A stretch of 64,000 bases of DNA from the NCBI RefSeq assembly GCF_003598715.1, contig NZ_QZFU01000015.1, positions 62,001 through 126,000 on the forward strand, read 5' to 3'. Source of the stretch: Nocardia panacis (GTDB taxonomy: Bacteria; Actinomycetota; Actinomycetes; Mycobacteriales; Mycobacteriaceae). Below are positions 28,790-37,845 of this stretch, piece after piece. A program made the position numbers and the translations under genes. The notes under the pieces are model-generated. The model worked only from the letters and a program-made list of their open reading frames with translations. It had not been told where the DNA came from and ran no database searches. Positions within the stretch are counted from its first letter, which is position 1. Every line of letters begins with the position of its first letter.

Positions 28790-29461
28790 ATGACTACACA
28801 ACACCCCGAGTACCTAGGCCAGGTTGCCCAGGCGCGGCGTGAAGAGCTGGGCTTGACCAAGCAGGCGGTTCATGCGCTGGTCGGGCTGAACCCCTTCACG
28901 ATCGGCAAGGTCGAGGCTGGCCAGGCTGAGCGAATCCGCAAGGACACACTGACCAGGCTGGACAGGGCGCTGCAATGGAAGGAGGGCTCAGCCTCGGACG
29001 CCCTCACCAAGCAGCTGCCCCCCAGGGTCATCACGATCGCCGATGCTTCGGTGCCGATGTCAAGGGTGCTCTATGTTCCGATCCCGGCCAATCTGTTCAC
29101 GGACACTGTGCGGATGGCCGAGACGGTGACGGAGGCCGCAGGCGATGACGAACGCCTCGCACCGCTGGTCGAACACATGAACACCATCGCTGACCGCATG
29201 CTGAGGGCGTGGACTATCGCCGACATCGAGCATCAGCGCTACGACGGGACACTGAGCGCGGCCACCATCGAGATGCTGTTGGGCCACTATCTGCGCCGTG
29301 CGCCGCAGGCAGCTACCGCCGACGATCACACGGAGTTGATGTATCTGCGGTGGCTGCTGGGGCGGCTCCCGGAATCGGAGTCCGAACGCGACGAGGAGTT
29401 CGCGCAGCGGTGGTCACAGATGGAGCAGACATTTTCGGCAACCCGACGGATCAACCGGTGA
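28790..29461 (+). CDS. XRE family regulator
   Basis: A 223-residue protein with an N-terminal XRE/Cro-type HTH (LGQVAQARREELGLTKQAVHALVGLNPFTIGKVEAGQA) and a 150-residue helical C-terminal part with no motif I recognise. It is divergent from the integration module across an AT-rich gap containing repeated motifs. A role as the element's maintenance repressor is likely but inferred. The small downstream gene follows at once. Confidence 0.8.
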   Translation: MTTQHPEYLGQVAQARREELGLTKQAVHALVGLNPFTIGKVEAGQAERIRKDTLTRLDRALQWKEGSASDALTKQLPPRVITIADASVPMSRVLYVPIPANLFTDTVRMAETVTEAAGDDERLAPLVEHMNTIADRMLRAWTIADIEHQRYDGTLSAATIEMLLGHYLRRAPQAATADDHTELMYLRWLLGRLPESESERDEEFAQRWSQMEQTFSATRRINR

Positions 29462-29469
29462 GGACTCTC

Positions 29470-29862
29470 ATGACGCTGTCGTTAGCTGGGAAGGTCAACC
29501 GGATGGTCGCCTATTCGCACGCTTGGGACGAACCGGCGATGACCAACGAGCAGATCGCCGCCGCGTTGACCGAAGCGCTAGAGCGCACGGTCGATCCCGC
29601 CGAGATCGCGGCTCTGCGCAGCGGTTCGGTCCTGGAGATCACGCGCGAGGTCGCTGGCGCGCTGTGCACGCTGTGCGGTGTCACCGACGTGGCCTACCTG
29701 TTGCCCGTCGACGACGAAGATGTGGATATCGACCTGCGACTAAAGATGTGGACCCTGGCGCGTGATCGCGGGGTGCAACACCTTGCGGCGAGGGCGTTGA
29801 CCCGCGACAAGCTCAGGGAGCTGATCGCCGATCTGCGCGCACTGCCTCTCCGCACAAGGTAA
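29470..29862 (+). CDS. Hypothetical protein coupled to XRE regulator
   Basis: A 130-residue helical protein beginning MTLSLAGKVNRMVAYSH. The ATG at 29470 has GGTGAGG six bases upstream; a GTG at 29458 that overlaps the XRE stop (GTGA) is the alternative. The region TNEQIAAALTEAL, VLEITREVAGALCTLCGV looks like a degenerate XRE/HTH of the kind carried by short accessory regulators. It probably works with the upstream XRE protein. Confidence 0.6.
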   Translation: MTLSLAGKVNRMVAYSHAWDEPAMTNEQIAAALTEALERTVDPAEIAALRSGSVLEITREVAGALCTLCGVTDVAYLLPVDDEDVDIDLRLKMWTLARDRGVQHLAARALTRDKLRELIADLRALPLRTR

Positions 29863-29885
29863 CCAGCAGCCCCTGCCCTGTGCCA

Positions 29886-30287
29886 TTAGATGGGATCGAA
29901 CGAGATTTTCAGATTCGCCGGGCGCAGCGTCAGATTCTCCTCGACATCGAGTTCGCCGTGTGCGGTGAGGTCATAATCGCGCACCAGCGACGCAATGAGC
30001 AGTTTCGCTTCATGTAGCGCGAAAGCCTGGCCTATGCAGGCGCGCGGGCCGGTGCCGAACGGTCGATATGCCCAGGGCTTGGGCCGGAACCCACCCAACC
30101 AGCGATCAGGGTGGAACTCGTCCGCGTCGTTCCCCCACACCGCTGGATCACGGTGCACCGCCAACAGCAGCACGAACACCCATTCGCCCGCGGCGATGGG
30201 ATATCCACCGAGGGTGGTGTCCTGGCGCGCTTCACGGAAGAATCCCGGCGCCACAGGCCACATCCGTAGCGCTTCGGAGATCACCGA
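29886..30287 (-). pseudogene. C-terminal fragment of a cytochrome P450
   Basis: The frame holds only the last third of a P450: the K-helix ISEALR, the meander with HPDRWLG, and the haem loop FGTGPRACIGQAFA with the Cys ligand. Upstream of about residue 82 of the frame the sequence is unrelated, and no I-helix or oxygen-binding region exists in any frame nearby. Without them the protein cannot be an enzyme, so this is a remnant left by recombination. Confidence 0.8.
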
Positions 30288-30594
30288 CCACAACCGAACC
30301 GAGCGCACCACGGCGATCCGGACCCAGCTCCAGAATCGCGGCGTTGCCCCCGCGCTGCAACGAATCCGGATGAACCTCGAGCAAGACAACGCCGTCCCAC
30401 TCAACGCGGTCGTAGCGAAACAACTCAGCCATGACCCGGAACCCACGATGGCAGAACCGGACATGGAACTCGATCGGAACCAGCACGACCTCGGCAGATA
30501 GCTTGCCCGATCGGAATCAGCGTGCGCCAAGCCGGAACTGGAACATCAAGTCCGCCTCGCCAATGACTGGTCGAGGTAGATATACGATTCCGCT

Positions 30595-31371
30595 GTGACA
30601 AAGTCGCCGGACTTTCCCGCGCTGCCCACCGACCTGCCATCCGGACGGTTGATACGAGCGACCGAGGCAGACAGTCCGGGGGAAGGCCGTGCCGTGCTCT
30701 GGGTCTGCGACCGCCGACAACTCCGGTTGGGAGAACTCTGGAGCCGACTCTACGATCAGCGCGCCGGCACCGGGCTGTATCCGCTGCTGCTCGAGACTCC
30801 GACACCATACGACGAAGACGAGCAACCCGACGCCCAGTCCTGGCACAACGCGAACCTCGGCTACACACCGGTGGAGAAGATCGACGCGCTCGACCCATAC
30901 GAGGTGCTACGCGAACTGTGGCCCTCGGAGAGCGAATCCGTCTATGCCGAGATACCAAGTCAGTGGCTGCATCTGGCCCCCGAGGACACCGACGTCGGCC
31001 CGGCCGCGCGAGAATTGGCCCGCAGTCTGGGTTTCGGCACACTCCGGCTCATCGGGCTGGTCCCCACGACGTCCGGAGCGGACGCCCTGACACTCTGCGG
31101 ATGGCACGGGCCACTGAACCTCACCGACTCCACCGAGGCGATATCCGCCGTCGTCCGTTCCTGGGAACAACGTTTCGGCGCACAGGTGGTCATGATCGGA
31201 CTCGACACGCTCCACCTCTCGGTGGCCGCGCCACCGACAAGCCATGCACAAGCCCTCGAGATAGCCGCCGAACACCTGGCCTTCTGCCCCGACAACTTCG
31301 ACTTCGGCACCCTAGACGACTACGCGACCAAATTGATCGGACAAACACGCTGGAATTTCTGGTGGGATTAG
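30595..31371 (+). CDS. DUF4253 domain protein
   Basis: A 258-residue soluble protein whose C-terminus carries the DUF4253 hallmark: LHLSVAAPPTSHAQALEIAAEHLAFCPDN, then YATKL and a terminal WNFWWD. The N-terminal half has an acidic helix-rich stretch. No function is established for the family; it is often near immunity-like proteins in actinobacteria. The frame opens with GTG at 30595. Confidence 0.8.
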   Translation: MTKSPDFPALPTDLPSGRLIRATEADSPGEGRAVLWVCDRRQLRLGELWSRLYDQRAGTGLYPLLLETPTPYDEDEQPDAQSWHNANLGYTPVEKIDALDPYEVLRELWPSESESVYAEIPSQWLHLAPEDTDVGPAARELARSLGFGTLRLIGLVPTTSGADALTLCGWHGPLNLTDSTEAISAVVRSWEQRFGAQVVMIGLDTLHLSVAAPPTSHAQALEIAAEHLAFCPDNFDFGTLDDYATKLIGQTRWNFWWD

Positions 31372-31383
31372 TTCATTCCTGTC

Positions 31384-32055
31384 CTACTCGGGGGATTGAG
31401 GGGTAGTTATTGACCTGATTTCTTGGGCAATCAGCTTTGAGAGTGGTTCGTGTGCGTCACGGCTCAGGTGCACTCCGTCATCTCCGGGAAATGCGACAGT
31501 AGCCGCGTCCGCATACAGAGAATTACGTTTATCCGCGACGCGGCGTATCGCCGCGCCGAGTTCGCGCGATTTACGTCCGGAGTCGGCATCAAATTCTGAA
31601 CTGTTCTCAGCAAATGTAGGCTTCCCAGCATCGAGATAGATTGGGCTGACCAGCAAGACCAGAGGCATTCCACCCGAATTGTTCCAGGCTGTGCGCTCGA
31701 TGTTGTCGATATAACCGTCCAACGCGGTGGCGATATCCTCTGGTTCTCGATCAAATCTGGTTTTGAGATCGTTCGTCCCCAACATGATAACCACCATATC
31801 CAGGGGAGAGTGGCTGCGCAGACAGGGTTGAAAGTAGGTTCGACCATTGCGATCGTTACGCTCCGGGTCATTCAAGTCAGTCGTACGACCGCCTAGACCT
31901 TCCTCAATTATAGAATATCCATTTCCCAAAATCTGCTGTAGCCGACCGGTCCAGCGCACGTCGGCGGGCCACCGACCGCGCTCTCCCGAACGCTGACCGA
32001 ATGTATTGGAATCACCAAAACACAAGACGGTAAACGCTCCGGGGTTAACAATCAT
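31384..32055 (-). CDS. SGNH/GDSL-family hydrolase
   Basis: A 223-residue esterase/lipase-type hydrolase. The nucleophile block is VLCFGDSNTFG, the Gly and Asn blocks are GLGGRTTD and IMLGTNDLK, and the catalytic Asp/His pair is in DGVHLSRD. There is no signal peptide. Codon use is clearly less GC-rich than in the chromosomal genes, as is that of the following regulator gene, so the two probably arrived together. Confidence 0.88.
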   Translation of the reverse strand: MIVNPGAFTVLCFGDSNTFGQRSGERGRWPADVRWTGRLQQILGNGYSIIEEGLGGRTTDLNDPERNDRNGRTYFQPCLRSHSPLDMVVIMLGTNDLKTRFDREPEDIATALDGYIDNIERTAWNNSGGMPLVLLVSPIYLDAGKPTFAENSSEFDADSGRKSRELGAAIRRVADKRNSLYADAATVAFPGDDGVHLSRDAHEPLSKLIAQEIRSITTPQSPE

Positions 32056-32071
32056 CTCGGACTCCTACAGG

Positions 32072-33448
32072 TTAGACGGAAACACCGAGGTGCTTGGCAA
32101 CTACGACGAGTCCATCTGGTCGTTGCTTGCCTCGGCCTAGTAGCTCATTGGTGAGCGTATGGGCCAGAGGTATATGGCTAAACAATTCTGGTGCAATCAA
32201 GCAAGCCTGACGAAGCGTGTTCACCGCTTCCATGTCGTCCCGGTTTCGAACTTGAGCGTGGGCAACGTTAACCAATCTGCGGCTGCGCAACACAGGCGGG
32301 ACCCCGACACCGCCGTCGCTGCCGACGGCTAGTTTAAGAGCTTCGCGCGGCTGGTCGGCCGCCATTTCGTTGACAACACCGAAGCTCGCGGCAGATGTGC
32401 GGCCGAACATGTTGGACGCCTCGGGTCTGGTGACATAATCTCCTTCCAGCTGACCCTCGGCTGATTCACATAAACGCAAATATCTTCGCGCCTGCGGATA
32501 GTCTCCCGCTCGAGAGGCCGCGAACGCGGCGTAGCACAGAAGTTCTCCCCAAATGGCGACATGGCGCGGTGTCGCAGCAGAAAGGCGCGGTTCGATATCG
32601 ACAGCGGCACGTTCCGCATACGCAGCAGAATCGTCATACATGCCATTTTTTGCCAACAGCCATGACTGCGATCCTTTAATCGCGGCTAGCGTCAGCTCGT
32701 CTTCACTTTCTGCCGCTAGTGCATCTGCACGAAGGAGCGCCAAAGCGGCCAAGTCTTCCTGCGCCACGTAACCCAGTAGATTTGACGAGGCATGCAAAAG
32801 TTGAGCGAGCAAAATATTAACCTGGCGTCGTGACTCGCCCGTCGCAACCTCGGCAGCGCAATATGCGCTTGCCAAGACATCAGGAAGTGTCCGTTTCATT
32901 TCATCGAACCGCGCCAGAAAGAACAAATCCCAAGCACGCGTTACCGCAGCCGCAAGCCCCAACTGTGCACCAGGCGGCGTATCCGGAATGCATCCCATAA
33001 GTACCCTACGCAAATGATATATGCCGCCATCATTTGAGCTGCTACTGGAATTATCTAAAATTGTATTGCGACCCGGGGTGATCATCACGCTGAGTCGCCG
33101 CAACGGCGAGTAGGTGGCAGCGACTCCAGCAGGCCGCCAGGATAGAGTGCCGGATATCGCGCGCCGATCCATATCGCCTTCCACCTCACTACCTATTTCC
33201 GTGTGGATAGATAACGCAGGACCGATGGAGTCTTCAGTGATTAGATCGGTTAGCTGCTCTGGCGTAACTTTCAAAAAGGTGGCGAGCTTGGGCCACAGCC
33301 CCGCTGAAGGCTCGCTCTTACCAGCCTCCCACCGCACCACAGTCGAGCGCTCCACGCCTAAACGCGCGGCCAACGTCTCCTGAGTGAACCCAAGAGCCTT
33401 GCGGCGCTTCGCGAATCCACGTCGCACCCTGAACTCGACGTTCGCCAC
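32072..33448 (-). CDS. XRE regulator with TPR-like C-terminus
   Basis: A 458-residue protein: N-terminal XRE HTH (RRKALGFTQETLAARLGVERSTVVRWEAGKSEPS) followed by a long helical repeat domain. This is the layout of the large XRE/TPR regulators common near secondary-metabolite genes in actinobacteria. The GTG at 33448 is chosen because GGAAGGGG lies seven bases upstream and the frame then starts VANVEFRVRRG. Base composition is lower in GC than its surroundings. It sits 17 bases upstream of the SGNH hydrolase gene, so the two are co-transcribed. Confidence 0.8.
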   Translation of the reverse strand: MANVEFRVRRGFAKRRKALGFTQETLAARLGVERSTVVRWEAGKSEPSAGLWPKLATFLKVTPEQLTDLITEDSIGPALSIHTEIGSEVEGDMDRRAISGTLSWRPAGVAATYSPLRRLSVMITPGRNTILDNSSSSSNDGGIYHLRRVLMGCIPDTPPGAQLGLAAAVTRAWDLFFLARFDEMKRTLPDVLASAYCAAEVATGESRRQVNILLAQLLHASSNLLGYVAQEDLAALALLRADALAAESEDELTLAAIKGSQSWLLAKNGMYDDSAAYAERAAVDIEPRLSAATPRHVAIWGELLCYAAFAASRAGDYPQARRYLRLCESAEGQLEGDYVTRPEASNMFGRTSAASFGVVNEMAADQPREALKLAVGSDGGVGVPPVLRSRRLVNVAHAQVRNRDDMEAVNTLRQACLIAPELFSHIPLAHTLTNELLGRGKQRPDGLVVVAKHLGVSV

Positions 33449-33598
33449 AGCAGTTCCCCTTCCATCCCTGTACAGCGGGGCAATGCCTCTTTTGCGCCTC
33501 ATTAGCGCTCAGCGTGCGCTCTGGTCCGTGGTTCCTTCCAGCGGTTGGCTACAAGGGTACGGCCCAAACCTAGTGCGCAGCAACGGAGGCAACGAGCC

Positions 33599-34306
33599 AT
33601 GACCAGCCAAGATGCAGCACCGCGCATGGGGCTTGATTCGCGAACGACTATCGGCGCGCTGCTCGCCGAACCGGGGGTGGAATGCGCGATGAGTTTCCCC
33701 AAAATCGAGGCAGCAGAGCAAACCGGTGACGGCGGGGCAATCCCACCAGGGCCGCACGAGCTTCCGCCCCAGACTGATCCTTACGCCCCGCCAGCCGACG
33801 AATGCGAGGTGATTCGCGCGCGCGTGATCCATGTCCTGCTGCCCGGTTGGCGAGACCTGGAGGGCGCCCTTCAGGGCCGGAAGGGCAATAGTCCGGGGGA
33901 TCCCTTGCTGCTGCGATGGGCGCAGAGTCTTGGCCACCTGCATCGCACACGACACATCAACCCGGCACGATCCACCGAAATCGATTGCCGCCGAATACAA
34001 CTCGTCGAGCTCATGGCTACATGGGCGGAGATGCACCTGAAGTTGAGCAACGCCATCGCGCCACAGGTAGGCCAGAAGATTGACGCATTGGCCGATGCCT
34101 ATGTGCACGGCGAGATGCTGATGCTCTCCGGCAACGCGACCGAACACCAGATACACGCCGGATGGTCTCGCACAGCGCAACTCATGACCGAATGGGCAGA
34201 CTACGTAGCCCTGGTCGAGTACGGCCAGCCACTCCCGCCATGGCCGGTGAAGCCCGCTGCACCGCCCACCACGGCCCCGCCCTCAGCCTCCGAGGACCTG
34301 CAATGA
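33599..34306 (+). CDS. DUF4254-like protein
   Basis: A 235-residue protein whose central part (SLGHLHRTRHINPARSTEIDCRRIQLVELMATWAE) resembles the HR.R..ID..RA.LV..I..W pattern of the DUF4254 protein at 1930-2436. It lacks the HTETLG motif, having YVHGEMLMLSGNATE instead. The N-terminus is extended and Pro-rich. GGAGG lies nine bases before the ATG. It is divergent from the XRE/TPR regulator. The family assignment is tentative. Confidence 0.5.
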   Translation: MTSQDAAPRMGLDSRTTIGALLAEPGVECAMSFPKIEAAEQTGDGGAIPPGPHELPPQTDPYAPPADECEVIRARVIHVLLPGWRDLEGALQGRKGNSPGDPLLLRWAQSLGHLHRTRHINPARSTEIDCRRIQLVELMATWAEMHLKLSNAIAPQVGQKIDALADAYVHGEMLMLSGNATEHQIHAGWSRTAQLMTEWADYVALVEYGQPLPPWPVKPAAPPTTAPPSASEDLQ

Positions 34307-34479
34307 ACGTACCGCCGACGGTTGCGATCGACGCGTGGCGCACGCAACCATGCTCCGACACGACAATCACCGGTCTCGAGCATGCCCGCGTCGCATTGAG
34401 CGTGCACGCCGGTCACGGACCCGGCTGCGCCGTCTATTTGGCCGCGCTCGGGCACGTTTCTTCGGTGTGCGGTCGATGA
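34303..34479 (+). CDS. Small protein coupled to DUF4254-like gene
   Basis: A 58-residue frame whose ATG overlaps the upstream stop (ATGA). It contains AIDAWRTQPCSDT and a Cys/Gly-rich tail, and no domain I recognise. The overlap supports translation, though such a short reading frame may be incidental. Confidence 0.4.
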   Translation: MNVPPTVAIDAWRTQPCSDTTITGLEHARVALSVHAGHGPGCAVYLAALGHVSSVCGR

Positions 34480-34861
34480 GTCCGACTGCCCGGCCTCAGT
34501 GACGGGGTCGACGGCTCCGGCCGCCCGAAACCCACGACCTGATCCCGCCTGTGCCGTGGTGTGAAGCAGAGGGTACGCACGGTGGTCATCCCACATCAAT
34601 TCACGACCGTCGAACCGCTCATCGGTGGTGAGTGATCGTCAGGCGGGCATCGCGGAGCCGCGCCCGACGCAGGCGGCCGGGCACCACGAGGAGCTGCACG
34701 CCGGCGCTGGACGCTTCGGCGGCACCCCGAGACCCGCGCGCCAAGGTCTCAACGTTGTCGGCCCGCCGGAGCCGCTCATGACTCGATGGATATGAAAAGG
34801 CAAGCAGCGCATCATAATCCGCAAACACGAACCGGCCAGGCCCGGCAGATCGGAGGGGAGG
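34480..34861. other. No supported gene
   Basis: About 380 bases with no convincing frame on either strand. A minus-strand frame at 34619-34867 exists but has irregular codon bias and no recognisable motif. The stretch looks like degraded cargo DNA. Confidence 0.5.
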
Positions 34862-35392
34862 ATGCACTCGTTCTGTAGTGCCTCGACGTGCTACGCGCGT
34901 GAGCGGGCCAACAGCATCGAAATGGACCCGCGGGCGTTGGAGATTCTGGTCAAGATGGGCGGACTGCGGGGGGCTCGGACCGTTGAGGACATCGCGACCT
35001 TCACCCGATACGGGCTGGACGTGACAGCCGCCGCGCTGGATCAGCTGGAACGCCGCGGATCGGTCGAACGTGTCGCCGCGTGGCTACCGACCGCAGCCAC
35101 CCATGACCGGCTGGTCAAACGGCCGGATTCGTTCAGTCACCGCCAACGCATCGCGGTCACAGTCTTGCACAGGTGCGGTGCGCGTACCGGCGATGAAATC
35201 GCCTGGCTGGCAGGTGAATCCGCGACGGACATGCATCGGGTCGTGACCTGGCTGCATCGCTTCCGCTGCCTCTACCACGTCACTGCCTACCAACCCGTCG
35301 GAAGGAGTAGGAAGCCGCCAAATGAACCCACGAATCGGATCGAAGACCACCCGCCCCTCGAAAGCGAGAACACCACACCGACATGGGGCTGA
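34862..35392 (+). CDS. Helical DNA-binding-like protein
   Basis: A frame of 176 residues. After an odd Cys-rich lead the sequence becomes regular: MDPRALEILVKMGGLRGARTVEDIATFTRYGLD, then repeated winged-helix-like blocks (ALDQLERRGSVERVAAWL, GDEIAWLAGESATDMHRVVTWLHRF). This suggests two winged-helix units. The ATG at 34922 gives a cleaner start than the one at 34862, whose GGAGGGG site is only three bases away. The function is unknown. Confidence 0.5.
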   Translation: MHSFCSASTCYARERANSIEMDPRALEILVKMGGLRGARTVEDIATFTRYGLDVTAAALDQLERRGSVERVAAWLPTAATHDRLVKRPDSFSHRQRIAVTVLHRCGARTGDEIAWLAGESATDMHRVVTWLHRFRCLYHVTAYQPVGRSRKPPNEPTNRIEDHPPLESENTTPTWG

Positions 35393-35565
35393 CGCCGATC
35401 GTTGCCGACGACATTGGCTGGGACAGCGGTGAGCATCTGGTGATCGTTCGCACTGTGGCCCAACAGTACTGGAACGAGCTGGCCGAGGGACTACGGGAGC
35501 GAGGTCATGCACTCCATCACGTCCTGATCGACGCTCCGCCATCGGACGCAGCAGCAAGGAGGTAG
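35383..35565 (+). pseudogene. Fragment of a P-loop ATP-binding protein
   Basis: A 60-codon frame whose core (GEHLVIVRTVAQQYWNELAEGL, then RERGHALHHVLIDAP) resembles the middle of small P-loop kinase-like proteins of the tunicamycin-resistance type, where a 'GGTLV.P.TV....YW.E...GL' segment precedes a 'V.H..L.A' strand. The Walker A start and the C-terminal half are missing. It overlaps the stop of the preceding gene by 10 bases, so it is probably a leftover. Confidence 0.4.
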
Positions 35566-35917
35566 GTGCGACGAGGCAGTAACCAATTTCGCCGGTGAGG
35601 CGCGGCGGTGCGCGTGCATTTCGCGTCACCGCCAATTCAGCGTGTCTTTCGCGAATTCTATTGCAGCACAACGTATTTCAATTGACAGATTAGTTCCAAG
35701 GGTTGACAATCGGTCTAGTGATTCGCGCCACCTGGAGGCGAGTTCTTCTCACAGCGAGGGGACGGCGCTGGACGGCCGACGACCGAGAGCCGGTTCGCAC
35801 CGCCTTGACCCTGGCAGATGTCGAGAAATGGCTGAATCAGTAGTCCGCGCGGCAGCGTGACGAATTCCTTAGCCGCAGAGAGTGTTTCAACCGTGTCACC
35901 AGCGAAGGGAATACGCC
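35566..35917 (+). other. Upstream region of the biosynthetic operon
   Basis: A 350-base gap ahead of the P450 operon. It must contain the operon promoter. A TTGACA box occurs at 35703-35708 but no good -10 box lies at standard spacing, so I do not call a promoter. GAAGGGA seven bases before the TTG at 35918 is the P450 ribosome-binding site. Confidence 0.4.
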
Positions 35918-37105
35918 TTGATAAATCCCGATACAGCCGCACCCGAATGTCCGCTCCGGTATCCCTTCGGTGAGGCCCACACGCTGGATCTGGAGCCGGA
36001 CTATCGCGACGCGGGACCGGTCGCCCAGGTGGAGCTGCCATCGGGCGCGCTCGCATGGCTGGTGACCGATCACAGCCTAGTGCGCCGGGTGTTGGCCGAT
36101 CCAGTGTTCTCCCGGGAACACGCCAACCGTCCCGAAGTGGCCCGGCTCTCGACGGAAGTGCTTCCGGCCGAAGCGATCTTGGCGACCGACCCTCCCCGGC
36201 ATACCGAGCTGCGGACCTTGATCGCGGGAATGTTCGCCCCGCGCCAGGTCGCGGCGATGGCCCCGGCGGTGACCGATCTGGCGAACGCTCTGGTCGATGC
36301 GTTGCCCGCGACCGGGGGGCCGGCCGATATCGTGACCGGGTTCACCGAGCCGTTCGCGGCGGCGGTGGTCTGCGAGATGTTCGGTGTGCCACCCCGTTTC
36401 CGGGAGCAGGTGTTCGCGCTCGGGGACGCGCTGACCGCCAGGGACGCGACCACGGCGACCCTGGCCGCCGCGCGGGACGAGTGTGAAGACCTTGCCCGCG
36501 CGATGGCCGCGGAGAATCGCGTCGGGTTGTTCGCGATGCTCGGTCAATCGCCGGGCGGGGATGAGGACGTACTCAACCTGATCATCGCCTGCCTCATCGG
36601 CGGCCGGGGATCTCCTACGGTGTTCCTGTCCAGCACGGTGTTTGCACTGCTGCGGGAGCGCAGCCATTACCGCCAGCTGGTGGAAAACCCTGACCGGATA
36701 CCGGCGGCAGTGGAGGAACTATTGCGGTTCGTCCCGGTCGGTGTAGGTGGCGGGTTCACACGGGTGGCGACAGCGGATGTTCAGCTGGGGCCGGTGCTGG
36801 TGCGCGCCGGGGAGGCGGTAATCCCAGCGATGCACGCCGCTGGTCGCGACCCTGCCGTGTTCGCCGGCCCCGACGAACTATCGCTCGACCGGGGAATGAA
36901 GCTGCCGCATCTGGCATTCGGGCACGGTGCCCACTACTGCGTTGGCGCGGGACTCGCCCGCTTGGAGGCCCGCATCGCCCTGGAGACCCTAACCGTGCGG
37001 CTGCCGGATCTGCGGCTGGCCGCGCCCGCCGACGCAGGGATCTGGCGGCAAGGCCGGGTAGTTCGGTCTCTCGAACGATTGGATGTGACATGGACGCCAA
37101 ACTGA
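35918..37105 (+). CDS. Cytochrome P450 with unusual I-helix
   Basis: A 395-residue soluble bacterial P450. The haem loop is FGHGAHYCVGAGLARLE (Cys 341), the K-helix ExxR is EELLRF, and DPPRHTELR marks the C-helix. The I-helix, usually AG.(D/E)T, reads CLIGGRGSPTVFLSS and lacks both the acidic residue and a clearly aligned Thr, so oxygen activation may differ or the enzyme may use peroxide or an unusual substrate. The start is TTG at 35918, with GAAGGGA upstream. It is the first gene of an eight-gene operon, and the ferredoxin gene overlaps its end by 16 bases. Confidence 0.9.
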   Translation: MINPDTAAPECPLRYPFGEAHTLDLEPDYRDAGPVAQVELPSGALAWLVTDHSLVRRVLADPVFSREHANRPEVARLSTEVLPAEAILATDPPRHTELRTLIAGMFAPRQVAAMAPAVTDLANALVDALPATGGPADIVTGFTEPFAAAVVCEMFGVPPRFREQVFALGDALTARDATTATLAAARDECEDLARAMAAENRVGLFAMLGQSPGGDEDVLNLIIACLIGGRGSPTVFLSSTVFALLRERSHYRQLVENPDRIPAAVEELLRFVPVGVGGGFTRVATADVQLGPVLVRAGEAVIPAMHAAGRDPAVFAGPDELSLDRGMKLPHLAFGHGAHYCVGAGLARLEARIALETLTVRLPDLRLAAPADAGIWRQGRVVRSLERLDVTWTPN

Positions 37106-37845
37106 TTATCGACACCACGCGCTGCGGCGGAACCGGTGTCTGCCTGCCGATCGCGGCGCCCCATCTGCGCCTGATCGACGGCCACGCCACCGCCATCGAC
37201 GCCACCACCCTGGCTATCGCCCAGGCGCGCGCGGCGGCAGCGTGCTGCCCGAATGAAGCCCTCACGGTGTGTGAGGTTGCGCCTGGAGCTTTTCGGGTCG
37301 CGGCACCGATCGTCACACTCGGCCCGGACGGAACCGACGCCCAAGCCGAAGCGGAAAAGCATTCCGAGGCAGTGGTGTTAGTGCAGTCCTTCGCCGTGGC
37401 GATGCGCACCGCTGCCGACGACGCCGGGGTGCGGGCGTTGGTCGCAGCCGGGTATCTCGCGCTCGATGAGCAGTCCCGCGCTACCGATTCGTGGGTCGAT
37501 CAGCACTTCGCCCACACCGGGGTCCTGCGGCTGGAACGATGCTGGGAAAGTCCAACCAAGCCAATGTGTTTCGCTACCCGCCACAATCTCGCTGGGCGCG
37601 GCACGGTCGCGACGGTGGCCACGCATCCGGCGACGCGGGTATTCGCCGCCCACCATGCTCAGGGTGCGCACCTGATCACGGTGAACGCCAAGCCGCTCGC
37701 GGCTGCGGCGGCCGCGCGCGGGGATGCTGATGCATGTATCACCTCGGTGGATGTCGCGCAACGCTATCCGGAATTGGCGATCAGGGCCGAGTTCGCGCCG
37801 ACGATGGTGTGGTTGCTCTACGGCAAGGCAGGCTGTGATGACTGA
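37090..37845 (+). CDS. Ferredoxin fused to prephenate-dehydratase/BacA-like domain
   Basis: A 251-residue two-domain protein. Residues 1 to about 65 form a 3Fe-4S type ferredoxin (IIDTTRCGGTGVCLPIAP-like start with Cys 12 and Cys 18, and Cys-Cys-Pro at 52-54), as usually serves a P450. Residues about 73-251 open with VTLGPDGTDAQAEA, the GPxGT..E.A motif of the prephenate dehydratase fold. They continue with LRLERCW, VATHPATRVF, DACITSVDVAQRYPEL and MVWLLYG, in the order seen in BacA, the prephenate decarboxylase of bacilysin synthesis. A fusion of these two modules is unknown to me. It probably donates electrons to the upstream P450; whether the second domain is catalytic is open. Confidence 0.8.
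   Translation: MDAKLIIDTTRCGGTGVCLPIAAPHLRLIDGHATAIDATTLAIAQARAAAACCPNEALTVCEVAPGAFRVAAPIVTLGPDGTDAQAEAEKHSEAVVLVQSFAVAMRTAADDAGVRALVAAGYLALDEQSRATDSWVDQHFAHTGVLRLERCWESPTKPMCFATRHNLAGRGTVATVATHPATRVFAAHHAQGAHLITVNAKPLAAAAAARGDADACITSVDVAQRYPELAIRAEFAPTMVWLLYGKAGCDD

Noticed and set aside
34619..34867. Minus-strand frame of 82 residues
   Set aside because: No start context, motif or consistent codon bias; left as non-coding.
35703..35731. TTGACA at 35703 as a promoter of the biosynthetic operon
   Set aside because: No acceptable -10 hexamer is found at 16-18 base spacing, so I do not call it.
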